The notes: generated by a model not told the origin, from the letters alone. Positions 1-6,888 are shown, counted from the first letter of the stretch. The stretch: DNA of 10,647 nt from an uncultured Clostridia bacterium (GCA_934776915.1 CAKVNA010000018.1:1-10647); one strand, 5' to 3'. Numbers and translations: made by a program.

Positions 1-5
1 CTGCC

Positions 6-40
6 AAAAAATCTCAGTCAATTTATGGCTGAGATTTTTT
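6..40. terminator. Bidirectional intrinsic terminator
   Basis: A perfect 12-bp inverted repeat (arms 6-17, AAAAAATCTCAG, and 29-40, CTGAGATTTTTT) surrounds an 11-nt loop. It has an A-run on one side and a T-run on the other, so it could stop transcription in either direction. It most likely ends a gene lying to the left of the window; no gene inside the window needs it, because the lipoprotein gene has its own terminator. Confidence 0.8.
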
Positions 41-42
41 AT

Positions 43-301
43 ATCAAATTTGCAAAATTTGATTATCATGCACAAAGCAAAGCGAAGTGCTATCATTCGC
101 CAATCTTGCATTGGCGTTATCATGTCACGCAGTGACACAAACAGCAAATTTGAATGATAGTTTTTAGATTGGTTCACAACTGAACACAATTTAAGAACAT
201 GATAGTTGCTTCGCAACATGATAATTTGCCTTACGGCAAACATTATGGTTACAACAGCGAACAATATCATTCACACAACAAATTATCAAAGTGCGTGATA
301 G
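43..301. repeat. Array of small hairpins separated by TATCAT/ATGATA
   Basis: This gene-free stretch holds at least six short inverted repeats with different sequences: ATCAAATTT/AAATTTGAT (43-63), CGCCAAT/ATTGGCG (98-116), TGTCAC/GTGACA (123-137), GTTCA/TGAAC (172-185), GTTGC/GCAAC (205-217) and TTTGCC/GGCAAA (225-240). A weaker one, GCAC/GTGC, spans 70-90. Between them the hexamer TATCAT, or its complement ATGATA, occurs exactly at 64, 91, 118, 154, 199, 218 and 265; the first three copies are 27 bp apart. Stem sequences differ from unit to unit while pairing is kept. I do not recognise the repeat family. No coding sequence is visible here. Confidence 0.6.
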
Positions 302-314
302 CCAATATAGTTAC

Positions 315-346
315 AAAAAACACCGCACAAGTGTGTGGTGTTTTTT
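315..346. terminator. Intrinsic terminator of the lipoprotein gene
   Basis: Arms AAAAAACACC (315-324) and GGTGTTTTTT (337-346) pair. The stem continues inward through one non-Watson-Crick position to CAC/GTG. On the minus strand the stem is followed by a run of six T, about 20 bp after the lipoprotein stop codon. It is symmetrical enough to work in both directions. Confidence 0.8.
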
Positions 347-367
347 AATTACTTCATTTGAGGTTTA

Positions 368-2920
368 TTATTTAACTTCTGTAATCGTATTTTTTTCTTT
401 ATCAATAGTGAATGTTCTTGTTGTGCCTTCGCTAATTGTTACTGTAACAGTGTTTTCACTTATTGTGCAGTCATATTCTGCAAAGGTATAACCTTCTGCT
501 GAAGGAGTTGCAATTCCAAATTTTCCATCATCAAACAAGACGTATCCTTCATCTTCATTACCATCAATATAAAGTGCAAGTGAAAGGATATTGCCTTGGT
601 TTACTTTAAATGTAAGAGGCATGGTTTCTTTGTCGTCATTAACACTTGCATAGATAACTCTGCCGTCTTTGTCCATTACACTATACATGCCAGTTGCTGT
701 TTTGCTCAATGTTCCATTTTCATAATCAACTGAATAAAACACATATGCTTTTGGCATTGCAGTTGGAGTTGATCCCTCTGGAGTTGCACCCTCTGAAGTT
801 CCACTTCCTGAAGTCTCACTTCCTGATGTTCCACCCATATCAACTTCTTTGGTTGTAGCAATAATCTTTGTAAGATATGTTTTTGCTGGTGTTCCAGCTT
901 CTGTATTTGCTTCTTGAACATAGGAATAAGTATAAACACTCATTTCCTTAACTTCTGTGCCGTTGTATTCATAGAACTTAACACCGTCTTTGTCTGCAAG
1001 TTTTTGAGTTGCTTCTACAAATTGGTCTGTAATTGTAAGTCCTGCACTTTCAGCTTCTGCAATATATGAAGATTTTTCTGTCCAGTTATAAACTGCCGCT
1101 TTAACTCCGCTTGTTGCTGTTACTTTGCTCCAATCTGCAATGTTAAGTGTAAGTTTATTTCCAACTGCATAACGAGTTGATGTAATCGCTGTGCCAGCTT
1201 CATTTACATCAGTATGATTGTAGTAATAGTTTGTTCTGATAAGAATTGCTGCTCCGTCCCATTCTGCTTCGCCTGCACCAGATTCTTTAACTGTTGTGCT
1301 ATTTCTGAGACTAAAGTCATTTTTTGTGGCATGCAATGTGCTTGTTGCATCAACATTGATATTTCCCATCAAAGCATGAATTGCAGATGTGTAACCTGTG
1401 ATAGAAGAATTTTCAACAGTCAAATTCATATATCCTGGGATAAAGATTGCTGCATCTCCTCTTGAAATAATTGTGCTATTTCTAATAACAACATTCATTC
1501 CATTTTCAGAGCTTGCACTCCAAAGATTGTTTGTTGAAATTGCATTTGATTTTTCCGCAATCAATGTGCAATTGTCAAGTGTAATGCTTGAATTTTCAAA
1601 CAATGAGATACCCCACACTGGAGAAGTCATATCAACATTGGTAATTGTCAACTTTGTTTGGTCATAGTTATCAAACACTGAGAAAATTTTTCTGTTTTTG
1701 TTTGAAACATCATTTTTATCACATTCAATTTTCAAATATCCTTTTTGACTGCTATCTGCCCTGTTGCCCACTATTGTAGAATTATTGCTTCCATTGGTAT
1801 ATCTAAGCAAATCTGCAGTTGACTTTAATGTTTTGCCATTAAGGTCAAGGTGTGTTTCTTTTGAAATTGTATATCCTGTTGTAATTGTAATATCGTTTTC
1901 AAGTTTAACATATCCACCTTTTGTGATAACTGCAGCAAAAGTTGCTTCGTCATTAGCAAGATATGGATTTTGTTCTGTTCCTGCTGGTTGTGTTTGTGTT
2001 GCGTCTTGGTGATTGCAACGAGTGCATGATGCTACATAACGAGCATTTTCATAATCATAGACATAATTTGTTTGTCCGTCTGCATTTGTGTATTTGTGAG
2101 CAATCTTGTCAATTGTCACATTTTCTACTTCTCTTGTTCCTTGTGGGTCGCTGAAGTTTTTACCACAAGCTGAACAACTCCAATATTCAATGTTGCCTGT
2201 TGCTGTGCAAGTTGGGTCTTGTTGTGCATGACGTGACAAGTTATGTTTTGCTGGAAGTGTAAGATTTTTAATCTCTTTGTGATTTTTGTCAAAATTTTTG
2301 TGGCAAACTGAACATGTGTAATGTTCTTTTGTTCCGTCTGCTGTGCAAGTTGCTGGAACTTCATCAACTAGTTCGCCATAGTTATGCCCAAGGGCTGTGG
2401 TGGTTATGTTTTCTTTTGTCACAACCCCATTTGTTCCATACAAAGTGTTTTCAAAAGTTGCTTTAAGAGTGTAAGAGCCACCATTTTCGCAAGTTGCTTC
2501 CGTTACTTTTTCTTCTTCAACTTTTGTAGCATGAGCAACAAGCTTGTTGTGTTCTGCATTTCTGGAACATTTTGTTGTTGCCACGCAAGTCCATTCACCT
2601 TGCTCGTTTTTGGCAAAAGCGAATTCAGTTTCAGAAAGGTTATAATTGTGATTGTTTTCGTCAATAGCAATAACAAGGCTTTCTGCAGAAACTTCTTCAG
2701 TTCCTTCCTTTGTCAAAAAGTCTTTTTCGCATGTTGAACAGTGATAGTGTTCTTTTACGCCTGTTGTGGTGCAAGTTGCGGCTGTTCCTTCAACGTGAGT
2801 CATTGTGTGCGTGTGTGCTGGAACATCCTCCTTACAACCGGTGAAAAGGACCATGGTAAGTGCGAGCAAGCATACGAGTGCTGGAACTAACACCTTAAAT
2901 TTTGATAACAATTTTTTCAT
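368..2920 (-). CDS. Surface lipoprotein with Cys-x-x-Cys repeats and predicted beta-helix
   Basis: An 850-residue exported protein. A lipoprotein signal peptide is clear: Lys-rich N-terminus, hydrophobic core at about 9-27, and lipobox LFTGC with the lipidated Cys at 29. Residues 38-310 carry several Cys/His-rich units of the form ATC...G..EHY.C..C.K.F, with CxxC pairs at 61/64, 203/206, 249/252 and 299/302. Residues about 315-600 contain short beta-strand repeats such as HLDLNGKTL, SSITLDNCTL and NLTVENSSI, typical of a right-handed parallel beta-helix. A Gly/Ser/Thr/Glu low-complexity linker spans about 696-722, followed by a C-terminal beta-rich domain. The start follows a GGGAGA ribosome binding site. 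It should be anchored outside the membrane as a binding or adhesion protein. The ligand is unknown and no catalytic motif was recognised. It is a single-gene transcript with its own promoter and terminator. Confidence 0.85.
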   Translation of the reverse strand: MKKLLSKFKVLVPALVCLLALTMVLFTGCKEDVPAHTHTMTHVEGTAATCTTTGVKEHYHCSTCEKDFLTKEGTEEVSAESLVIAIDENNHNYNLSETEFAFAKNEQGEWTCVATTKCSRNAEHNKLVAHATKVEEEKVTEATCENGGSYTLKATFENTLYGTNGVVTKENITTTALGHNYGELVDEVPATCTADGTKEHYTCSVCHKNFDKNHKEIKNLTLPAKHNLSRHAQQDPTCTATGNIEYWSCSACGKNFSDPQGTREVENVTIDKIAHKYTNADGQTNYVYDYENARYVASCTRCNHQDATQTQPAGTEQNPYLANDEATFAAVITKGGYVKLENDITITTGYTISKETHLDLNGKTLKSTADLLRYTNGSNNSTIVGNRADSSQKGYLKIECDKNDVSNKNRKIFSVFDNYDQTKLTITNVDMTSPVWGISLFENSSITLDNCTLIAEKSNAISTNNLWSASSENGMNVVIRNSTIISRGDAAIFIPGYMNLTVENSSITGYTSAIHALMGNINVDATSTLHATKNDFSLRNSTTVKESGAGEAEWDGAAILIRTNYYYNHTDVNEAGTAITSTRYAVGNKLTLNIADWSKVTATSGVKAAVYNWTEKSSYIAEAESAGLTITDQFVEATQKLADKDGVKFYEYNGTEVKEMSVYTYSYVQEANTEAGTPAKTYLTKIIATTKEVDMGGTSGSETSGSGTSEGATPEGSTPTAMPKAYVFYSVDYENGTLSKTATGMYSVMDKDGRVIYASVNDDKETMPLTFKVNQGNILSLALYIDGNEDEGYVLFDDGKFGIATPSAEGYTFAEYDCTISENTVTVTISEGTTRTFTIDKEKNTITEVK

Positions 2921-2944
2921 ATCAATTCTCCCTTTAATAATTTA

Positions 2945-2972
2945 GGCAAGTCACAAACTAGTCCCGCTTGCC
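2945..2972 (-). promoter_or_regulatory. Hairpin in the lipoprotein mRNA leader
   Basis: Arms GGCAAG and CTTGCC (2967-2972 and 2945-2950) can form a 6-bp stem with a 16-nt loop, between the predicted transcription start and the GGGAGA ribosome binding site. No known riboswitch was recognised. It may stabilise the mRNA or regulate it. Confidence 0.35.
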
Positions 2973-2992
2973 CATATCGGTATTGATGCCTC

Positions 2993-3021
2993 ATTATCCT
3001 ATATTAAGTTACAAAAGTCAA
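2993..3021 (-). promoter_or_regulatory. Promoter of the lipoprotein gene
   Basis: On the minus strand TTGACT (3021-3016) and GATAAT (2998-2993) are separated by 17 bp, five of six matches in each box. The predicted start near 2986 gives a 5' leader of about 65 nt before the ATG at 2920. Confidence 0.65.
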
Positions 3022-3128
3022 ACGATTTCCGCCCTTTTCTCGTAAATTTAATTCGACAAAATTTGACAGAGAAAGCCCTTTTATTTTATCCTGAAAAAAC
3101 TAAAGCAAAGTCCGAACAACTAACGCCC

Positions 3129-3332
3129 GTTATTATATATAGGAATAACATTAGTATAAATCAAAATTATAATATTATACTCACCTTGTAAGTGTTTAAA
3201 AATTTATTTTAATAACTATCAACAACTCATGACAAGAAATTTAGGTCATGAATTTTAATACATTTTTATACAAAATCGCAAAGTTTTTGCTCACCACAAC
3301 AAAAAGTGACTAAAAATACAAAGTTTTTGCTC
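3129..3332. repeat. AT-rich intergenic inverted and direct repeats
   Basis: This part of the divergent intergenic region between the lipoprotein and superoxide dismutase genes holds three consecutive inverted repeats: GTTATT/AATAAC (3129-3149), AGTATAA/TTATACT (3153-3181) and TCATGAC/GTCATGA (3227-3251). An exact 14-bp direct repeat, CAAAGTTTTTGCTC, lies at 3279-3292 and 3319-3332, 40 bp apart. These could be operators for either gene. No ORF is credible here. Confidence 0.45.
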
Positions 3333-3390
3333 TCTGGTGCAAAAAATTTGTTAAATTAACACATTGCACATAAATTTCATATATAAGGCT

Positions 3391-3843
3391 ATGTTAAATT
3401 CAAGTGAAATTTTAAAATATGTTGCTTACACTTTTCCACAAGCCAAGGCTACGCTTTTGGGGAAAGATAACGAAAAGGGTTTTGCTAATTTTTATGACAC
3501 ACCTTTTGGAACGGTGGTAGAGGTGGAAATTTCTGGGCTTCCAGACACAAAAACGGGCTTTTTTGGTATGCATATTCACAGCGAGGGTGTCTGCGAGGGA
3601 GATTTTTCGTCAGCGGGGTCACATTTTGGAACGGGCGAACACCCACTTCATTCGGGCGACTTGCCACCGCTTATGTCCTCACACGGCAATGCATACATGA
3701 TAACCCTAACCCCACGATTTGAAACAAGAGATATTGTGGGGCGGTCTATCATAATTCACGATTCGCCAGATGACTTTACAACTCAGCCTGCTGGCAACTC
3801 GGGCAAAAGAATTGCTTGTGGAATAATTGAAAAAGGGATATAA
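3391..3843 (+). CDS. Cu/Zn superoxide dismutase, short cytoplasmic form
   Basis: A 150-residue protein of the Cu/Zn superoxide dismutase family, which converts superoxide to oxygen and hydrogen peroxide. Counting from the ATG at 3391, copper-ligand candidates are H61 and H63 (GMHIH), H78 (GSHF) and H123 (IIIHD). Zinc-ligand candidates are H78, H84, H87 and D90 (HPLHSGDLP). C68 and C143 fit the conserved disulfide, and the family Arg before the last Cys (KRIACG) is present. There is no signal peptide, so it is predicted cytosolic, unlike many periplasmic or exported members. The zinc loop is compact. An in-frame TTG at 3364 is an alternative start, but it has no ribosome binding site; the ATG has only AAGG placed too close (2 nt), so initiation may be near-leaderless. 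A possible promoter is TTGTTA/TAAATT just upstream. The gene is monocistronic. Confidence 0.85.
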   Translation: MLNSSEILKYVAYTFPQAKATLLGKDNEKGFANFYDTPFGTVVEVEISGLPDTKTGFFGMHIHSEGVCEGDFSSAGSHFGTGEHPLHSGDLPPLMSSHGNAYMITLTPRFETRDIVGRSIIIHDSPDDFTTQPAGNSGKRIACGIIEKGI

Positions 3844-3858
3844 ATTATCCCTTTTTTT
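3830..3858. terminator. Bidirectional terminator shared by SOD and fibre genes
   Basis: An 11-bp stem (AAAAAGGGATA at 3830-3840, TATCCCTTTTT at 3846-3856) with a 5-nt loop is followed by further T residues. The SOD stop codon (TAA, 3841-3843) lies in the loop. The T-run on the minus strand lets it also terminate the convergent fibre gene. Confidence 0.85.
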
Positions 3859-3921
3859 AAAAAAATTTTTATAAAATATATTTTATACTTTTCACATTAT
3901 AAGCATAGTTTGGCGATTATC

Positions 3922-3955
3922 TTTATCCACAAAATGTATGCAAAATGTGGATAAA
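3922..3955. promoter_or_regulatory. Pair of perfect inverted DnaA boxes
   Basis: TTATCCACA at 3923-3931 and its exact complement TGTGGATAA at 3946-3954 are both perfect matches to the bacterial DnaA box, arranged head-to-head with 14 bp between. The inverted repeat extends one base further on each side. The site lies between two convergent genes, just past the fibre stop codon. It has no flanking T-run, so it is not a usual terminator. No AT-rich 13-mer-type unwinding region or dnaA/dnaN genes are present, so a full origin is not indicated. Confidence 0.5.
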
Positions 3956-5764
3956 TTATGCCTCTGTGTTGGTTTCTGTTCCGTCAGAAATATTTACATT
4001 TAGTGGCAAGGTTTCTGCGTCTGCGGTGTAGCCACCCAGTTTGTAGTGATTGCCTGCAACGGCATTTGTTCCCACGATTTTAAAACATTGACAACCGTCA
4101 AACACAGGCACTGCTGAAACAGTTATATCCGCCCCGCCACTTTCCACACAAGTAAGTGTGTTTTCCACTTTTGTTGGACTGAGGAGTGTGATTGTTGGAG
4201 TCTTTGCCATTTTGGTTGGAAAGAACAAAACACTTGGTTCAAATTCCGTTGCACTTATGGCTTTGAGAGTTAAAGCATTGTCTGCCGAAACGCCCGAGGC
4301 GTAATAATATTTTTGACAAAGACTGAGTTCATGTTCGTCAGTTCGCCCACCAAACTTTGAAGCGACTGTTCCAAATTCCACTTTTGGATTGGTGAAACGA
4401 ATGAGTTTTGTTCGTTGAACTGGTGTATTGATTTGGAAAAAAAATGTCATGTTTGATGTGTTTTCTGGAATGGTACACTTCAAGTATTTATCCCCAATAA
4501 CGCCTATTGAAAGGCTCTCCACCCCCAAACTTTCACCCGTGCTGTCAAAGTATTCAAGTCCAAAACTTGCACTGTTGTCGGCGGTGGTTGTGCAGTCTTT
4601 AACAATCAAACTGACAACAACACTTCTTCCGGCAAAAAATGCTGGCAAATCAATTCGCTGTTCAATGGCTCTGACGGGGGTTGTCAAAGTTTTTAGAAAT
4701 CGCAACTCAAAAATTCCGCTGGCACTTAGATTAACCTTTACTTGATTTGTGCAAGCCTTATACCATTTGTCTGCCATAAACATTGTTTTGGTTTGATTTA
4801 ACTTTACATTTCGTTGATTGCAAGTTAAATATGGGTTAAGTAGCAAATTTTCGCCATACAATTCGCCCGTCATATCTATAAGCTTGTTTCTTTCAATGTA
4901 GAAGTCGTTTGTGTGATTTTCAAGTTGTGTGGAAAGTGACGCTTGCAAAGTGTCCAAGTTATACAATCTTTCCGCAACTTTCACAAAATCTTCCGTATGT
5001 TTTGTTATTTTTGCTGCATTTGTAGCAATATTTGTTGCGTTTGTTGAAATATTTGCTTCATTTGTGGCAATTTTGGCCGCATTTACAGCGATATTTGCAG
5101 TGTTTGTGGCAATATTCTGTGTATTTGTTGCAATATTTGCTGTATTTTGATTAACTTTTTGTGCTTGTGACGAGATATTATTTGCATTTATGAGGATACT
5201 TTCGCTATTGTCCGTTATTTTTTGAGTATTTTCAGCGATATTTGCTTCATTTGTTTCAATTTTGCTTGTATTTTGAGTTATTTTTGTTGTATTTGCATCA
5301 ATTTTTTCGCCTTGAGAAGTTGTAAGTGTTTTAAGTGAAGAAATATCGTTTTTGGCAGTTGTTATATCACTTTTGGCTGTGGAAATATCTGATTTTGCTG
5401 TGGAAAGTTCCGTTTTAGTGTTGTTTAGGTCTGTTTTAGTGTTTGCTAAATCGGTTTTCGTGTCAGATAGGTCAGTTTTAAGTTGAGCAATATCTTCTTT
5501 GTTTGTTGTTATATCTTCTTTTGCGGCGGATAGGCTTGACACAGTTGTATCCACTCTTGCACTGAGTGCCGACACATTTGAAATGGTCGTGGAAAGTTGG
5601 CTATTCATATTTTTGACACTGGTTTCAAGGGTGGAAACAGACGAGCGGAGTTCTTGCATGTTCTTTATGTCCTCCACCGAAGCGGCGGAAATTTCTTCCT
5701 TAATAATATCCACTTCAACGGCAAGTGACTTGGTCTTTTCTGTTAAGTATCTAATTTTATCCAT
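3956..5764 (-). CDS. Orphan phage tail-fibre-like protein with long coiled-coil stalk
   Basis: A 602-residue protein with no signal peptide or membrane segment. Residues 1-90 are helical. Residues 92-253 keep an unbroken 7-residue register: first Leu/Ile with Thr or Ala (KTDL, AKSDI) to about 147, then from 162 Ile every seven residues with Asn three later (IxxN, often IxxNT) to 253. That IxxNTxx pattern is known from trimeric adhesin and fibre stalks, where core Asn bind ions. Residues about 305-475 (NLLLNPYLTCNQRN, ADKWYK) and DEHELSLCQKYYY at 476-488 resemble phage tail-fibre receptor-binding regions, followed by a beta-rich C-terminus. The start has an AAAAGGAG ribosome binding site. It sits alone, with no baseplate, chaperone or lysis gene nearby, so it may be a prophage remnant, a tailocin fibre or a domesticated host protein. 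Confidence 0.75.
   Translation of the reverse strand: MDKIRYLTEKTKSLAVEVDIIKEEISAASVEDIKNMQELRSSVSTLETSVKNMNSQLSTTISNVSALSARVDTTVSSLSAAKEDITTNKEDIAQLKTDLSDTKTDLANTKTDLNNTKTELSTAKSDISTAKSDITTAKNDISSLKTLTTSQGEKIDANTTKITQNTSKIETNEANIAENTQKITDNSESILINANNISSQAQKVNQNTANIATNTQNIATNTANIAVNAAKIATNEANISTNATNIATNAAKITKHTEDFVKVAERLYNLDTLQASLSTQLENHTNDFYIERNKLIDMTGELYGENLLLNPYLTCNQRNVKLNQTKTMFMADKWYKACTNQVKVNLSASGIFELRFLKTLTTPVRAIEQRIDLPAFFAGRSVVVSLIVKDCTTTADNSASFGLEYFDSTGESLGVESLSIGVIGDKYLKCTIPENTSNMTFFFQINTPVQRTKLIRFTNPKVEFGTVASKFGGRTDEHELSLCQKYYYASGVSADNALTLKAISATEFEPSVLFFPTKMAKTPTITLLSPTKVENTLTCVESGGADITVSAVPVFDGCQCFKIVGTNAVAGNHYKLGGYTADAETLPLNVNISDGTETNTEA
5000..5491 (-). repeat. 21-nt periodic coding repeats of the fibre stalk
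   Basis: The heptad-coding part of the fibre gene is a degenerate 21-nt tandem repeat in two blocks: 5324-5491 (KTD/AKSD type) and 5000-5146 (NIATN type). Such repeats can change length by recombination. They also create open but meaningless antisense frames rich in Val, Phe and Ala. Confidence 0.6.
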
Positions 5765-5783
5765 ATTTTTCTCCTTTTATATT

Positions 5784-5854
5784 TTTGTGTCGCACCCCAC
5801 GGGACACAAATTTTTTCAAATAAAATTGTGCCGCCTCCCCACAAGACGACACAA
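5784..5854 (-). promoter_or_regulatory. Two tandem similar hairpins in the fibre gene leader
   Basis: On the minus strand, upstream of the fibre ribosome binding site, there are two similar stem-loops. One has arms at 5847-5854 and 5826-5833 (TTGTGTCG/CGGCACAA, one wobble) with a 13-nt loop. The other has arms at 5803-5810 and 5784-5791 (TTTGTGTC/GACACAAA) with an 11-nt loop. Both loops contain GTGGGG. A possible promoter further upstream would place both in the mRNA leader. No known riboswitch class was recognised. Confidence 0.5.
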
Positions 5855-5866
5855 CTATATTTGAAT

Positions 5867-5895
5867 ATTGTAGATGTTTTGCACTTTATTATGAA
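5867..5895 (-). promoter_or_regulatory. Possible promoter of the fibre gene
   Basis: On the minus strand TTCATA (5895-5890) and TACAAT (5872-5867) are separated by 17 bp. The -10 box is good and the -35 box is weak. Transcription from here would include both leader hairpins. Confidence 0.35.
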
Positions 5896-5931
5896 ATTAT
5901 TTTTTCAGTTTATAAATATATTGAAGCCCCT

Positions 5932-6108
5932 TCATTTCGTAAAAGTTTTCCCTTTTATTACTGCTTTTAGAGTTGCCCCCATTGTGCTGTAAGGTGCTTC
6001 AATTTGTAAGATATTTTTCTTTTTGTTGTTGCGACAATATAAAGTGAAATTACATTCTACATAAATATTGTAACAGGCAAAATTTGCCTTTTCAAGTTTT
6101 AGTGACAT
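5932..6108 (-). CDS. Possible small ORF, 58 aa, unknown
   Basis: ATG at 6108 opens a 58-codon frame ending at TGA 5932-5934, filling most of the gap between the rplA terminator and the fibre gene. The product begins MSLKLEKANF and ends with a plausible protein-like stretch (IEAPYSTMGATLKAVIKGK). It has Cys at 12, 19 and 25, no signal peptide and no membrane segment. Against it, there is no ribosome binding site before the ATG, which follows an AT-rich tract, and no family is recognised. It could be a short gene, the 3' remnant of a longer one, or chance. A pair of 8-bp inverted repeats (5920-5927 and 5996-6003, ATTGAAGC/GCTTCAAT) brackets and overlaps its 3' part. Confidence 0.3.
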   Translation of the reverse strand: MSLKLEKANFACYNIYVECNFTLYCRNNKKKNILQIEAPYSTMGATLKAVIKGKTFTK

Positions 6109-6131
6109 AAAATGAGAAAATTTTTTGCAAG

Positions 6132-6173
6132 AAAAAACTCTCTAAATTGGAGAGTTCCAAAATAGAGAGTTTT
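6132..6173 (-). terminator. Terminator after rplA
   Basis: On the minus strand AAAACTCTCT (6173-6164) pairs with AGAGAGTTTT (6143-6134), followed by T residues through 6132. A third copy of the motif inside the 20-nt loop (AACTCTC at 6156-6150) can pair with the same right arm instead, so two alternative terminator stems are possible. It ends the ribosomal-protein transcript about 18 bp after the rplA stop. Confidence 0.8.
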
Positions 6174-6191
6174 AAGATCATTTTTCAAGAA

Positions 6192-6875
6192 TTACATTTT
6201 GTATGTTGTCTTGATTCCAGGTCCCATTGTGGAAGCAAGAGTGATGCTTCTGAGATAGGTTCCTTTGCTTGCGGCTGGTTTTGCTTTGACAATAGCGTTC
6301 ATAAGAGCGTCATAGTTTTCATAAAGTTTTTCCACTCCAAAACTTGCCTTGCCGATTGCGACATGGACAATGTTTGTTTTGTCAAGTCTGTATTCAACTT
6401 TACCTGCTTTTACATCGTTGATTGCTTTCTTGACATCCATTGTAACTGTTCCACTCTTTGGGTTTGGCATAAGTCCTTTTGGTCCAAGGATTTTTGCCAC
6501 ACGACCAACAAATCCCATCATATCTGGGGTTGTGATACACACATCAAAATCTAGCCAACCACCTTGAATTTTGGAGATAATTTCATCTCCGCCAACTATG
6601 TCAGCACCATTTTTTGTTGCTTCGTCAGCTTTGTCGCCTTTTGCAATAACAAGCACTTTCTTAGTTTTGCCTGTTCCTGCTGGAAGCACGACTGTGCCTC
6701 TGACTTGTTGGTCAGCACTTCTTCCGTCAACACCAAGTTTGATGTGAAGTTCAATGCTTTCGTCAAATTTTGCATTTGCTGTCTTAATTGCAAGTTCCAA
6801 TGCTTCTTTTGGTTCGTAAACTTTGTTCTTGTCAACAAGGGCGCAAACTTCTTTAAATCTTTTTCCTGTATTCAT
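6192..6875 (-). CDS. rplA: 50S ribosomal protein L1
   Basis: A 227-residue L1 protein, a component of the mobile L1 stalk of the large ribosomal subunit beside the E site. In many bacteria it also represses its own operon by binding the mRNA leader. The family core is plain: [22 protein letters not shown] spans residues about 124-145, the N-terminal KRFKEV starts domain I, and STMGPG closes near the C-terminus. The length fits the usual 225-235. The ATG at 6875 was chosen over an upstream in-frame GTG because it aligns with normal L1 starts and has an AAGGGGG ribosome binding site, which overlaps the rplK stop codon. That suggests translational coupling to rplK, 13 nt upstream. The normal next genes, rplJ and rplL, do not follow; a terminator does. 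Confidence 0.97.
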   Translation of the reverse strand: MNTGKRFKEVCALVDKNKVYEPKEALELAIKTANAKFDESIELHIKLGVDGRSADQQVRGTVVLPAGTGKTKKVLVIAKGDKADEATKNGADIVGGDEIISKIQGGWLDFDVCITTPDMMGFVGRVAKILGPKGLMPNPKSGTVTMDVKKAINDVKAGKVEYRLDKTNIVHVAIGKASFGVEKLYENYDALMNAIVKAKPAASKGTYLRSITLASTMGPGIKTTYKM

Positions 6876-6888
6876 TTCCGCTACCCCC

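Noticed and set aside
64..271. CRISPR-like array
   Set aside because: The constant element is only 6-7 bp, occurs in both orientations, has uneven spacing after the first three copies, and the intervening segments are hairpins; no cas genes are present.
3922..3955. Chromosomal replication origin
   Set aside because: Only two DnaA boxes, no cluster, no clear unwinding element and no dnaA, dnaN or rpmH nearby.
4929..5150. Plus-strand hydrophobic frame with repeating VAIFAVF-like units
   Set aside because: It is the antisense shadow of the Asn/Ile/Thr heptad repeats of the fibre gene, which has its own ribosome binding site and domains.
5784..5854. Guanidine-II (mini-ykkC) riboswitch
   Set aside because: There are two tandem hairpins, but the conserved ACGR loop sequences are not at the loop tips on the transcribed strand and the gene is not a transporter.
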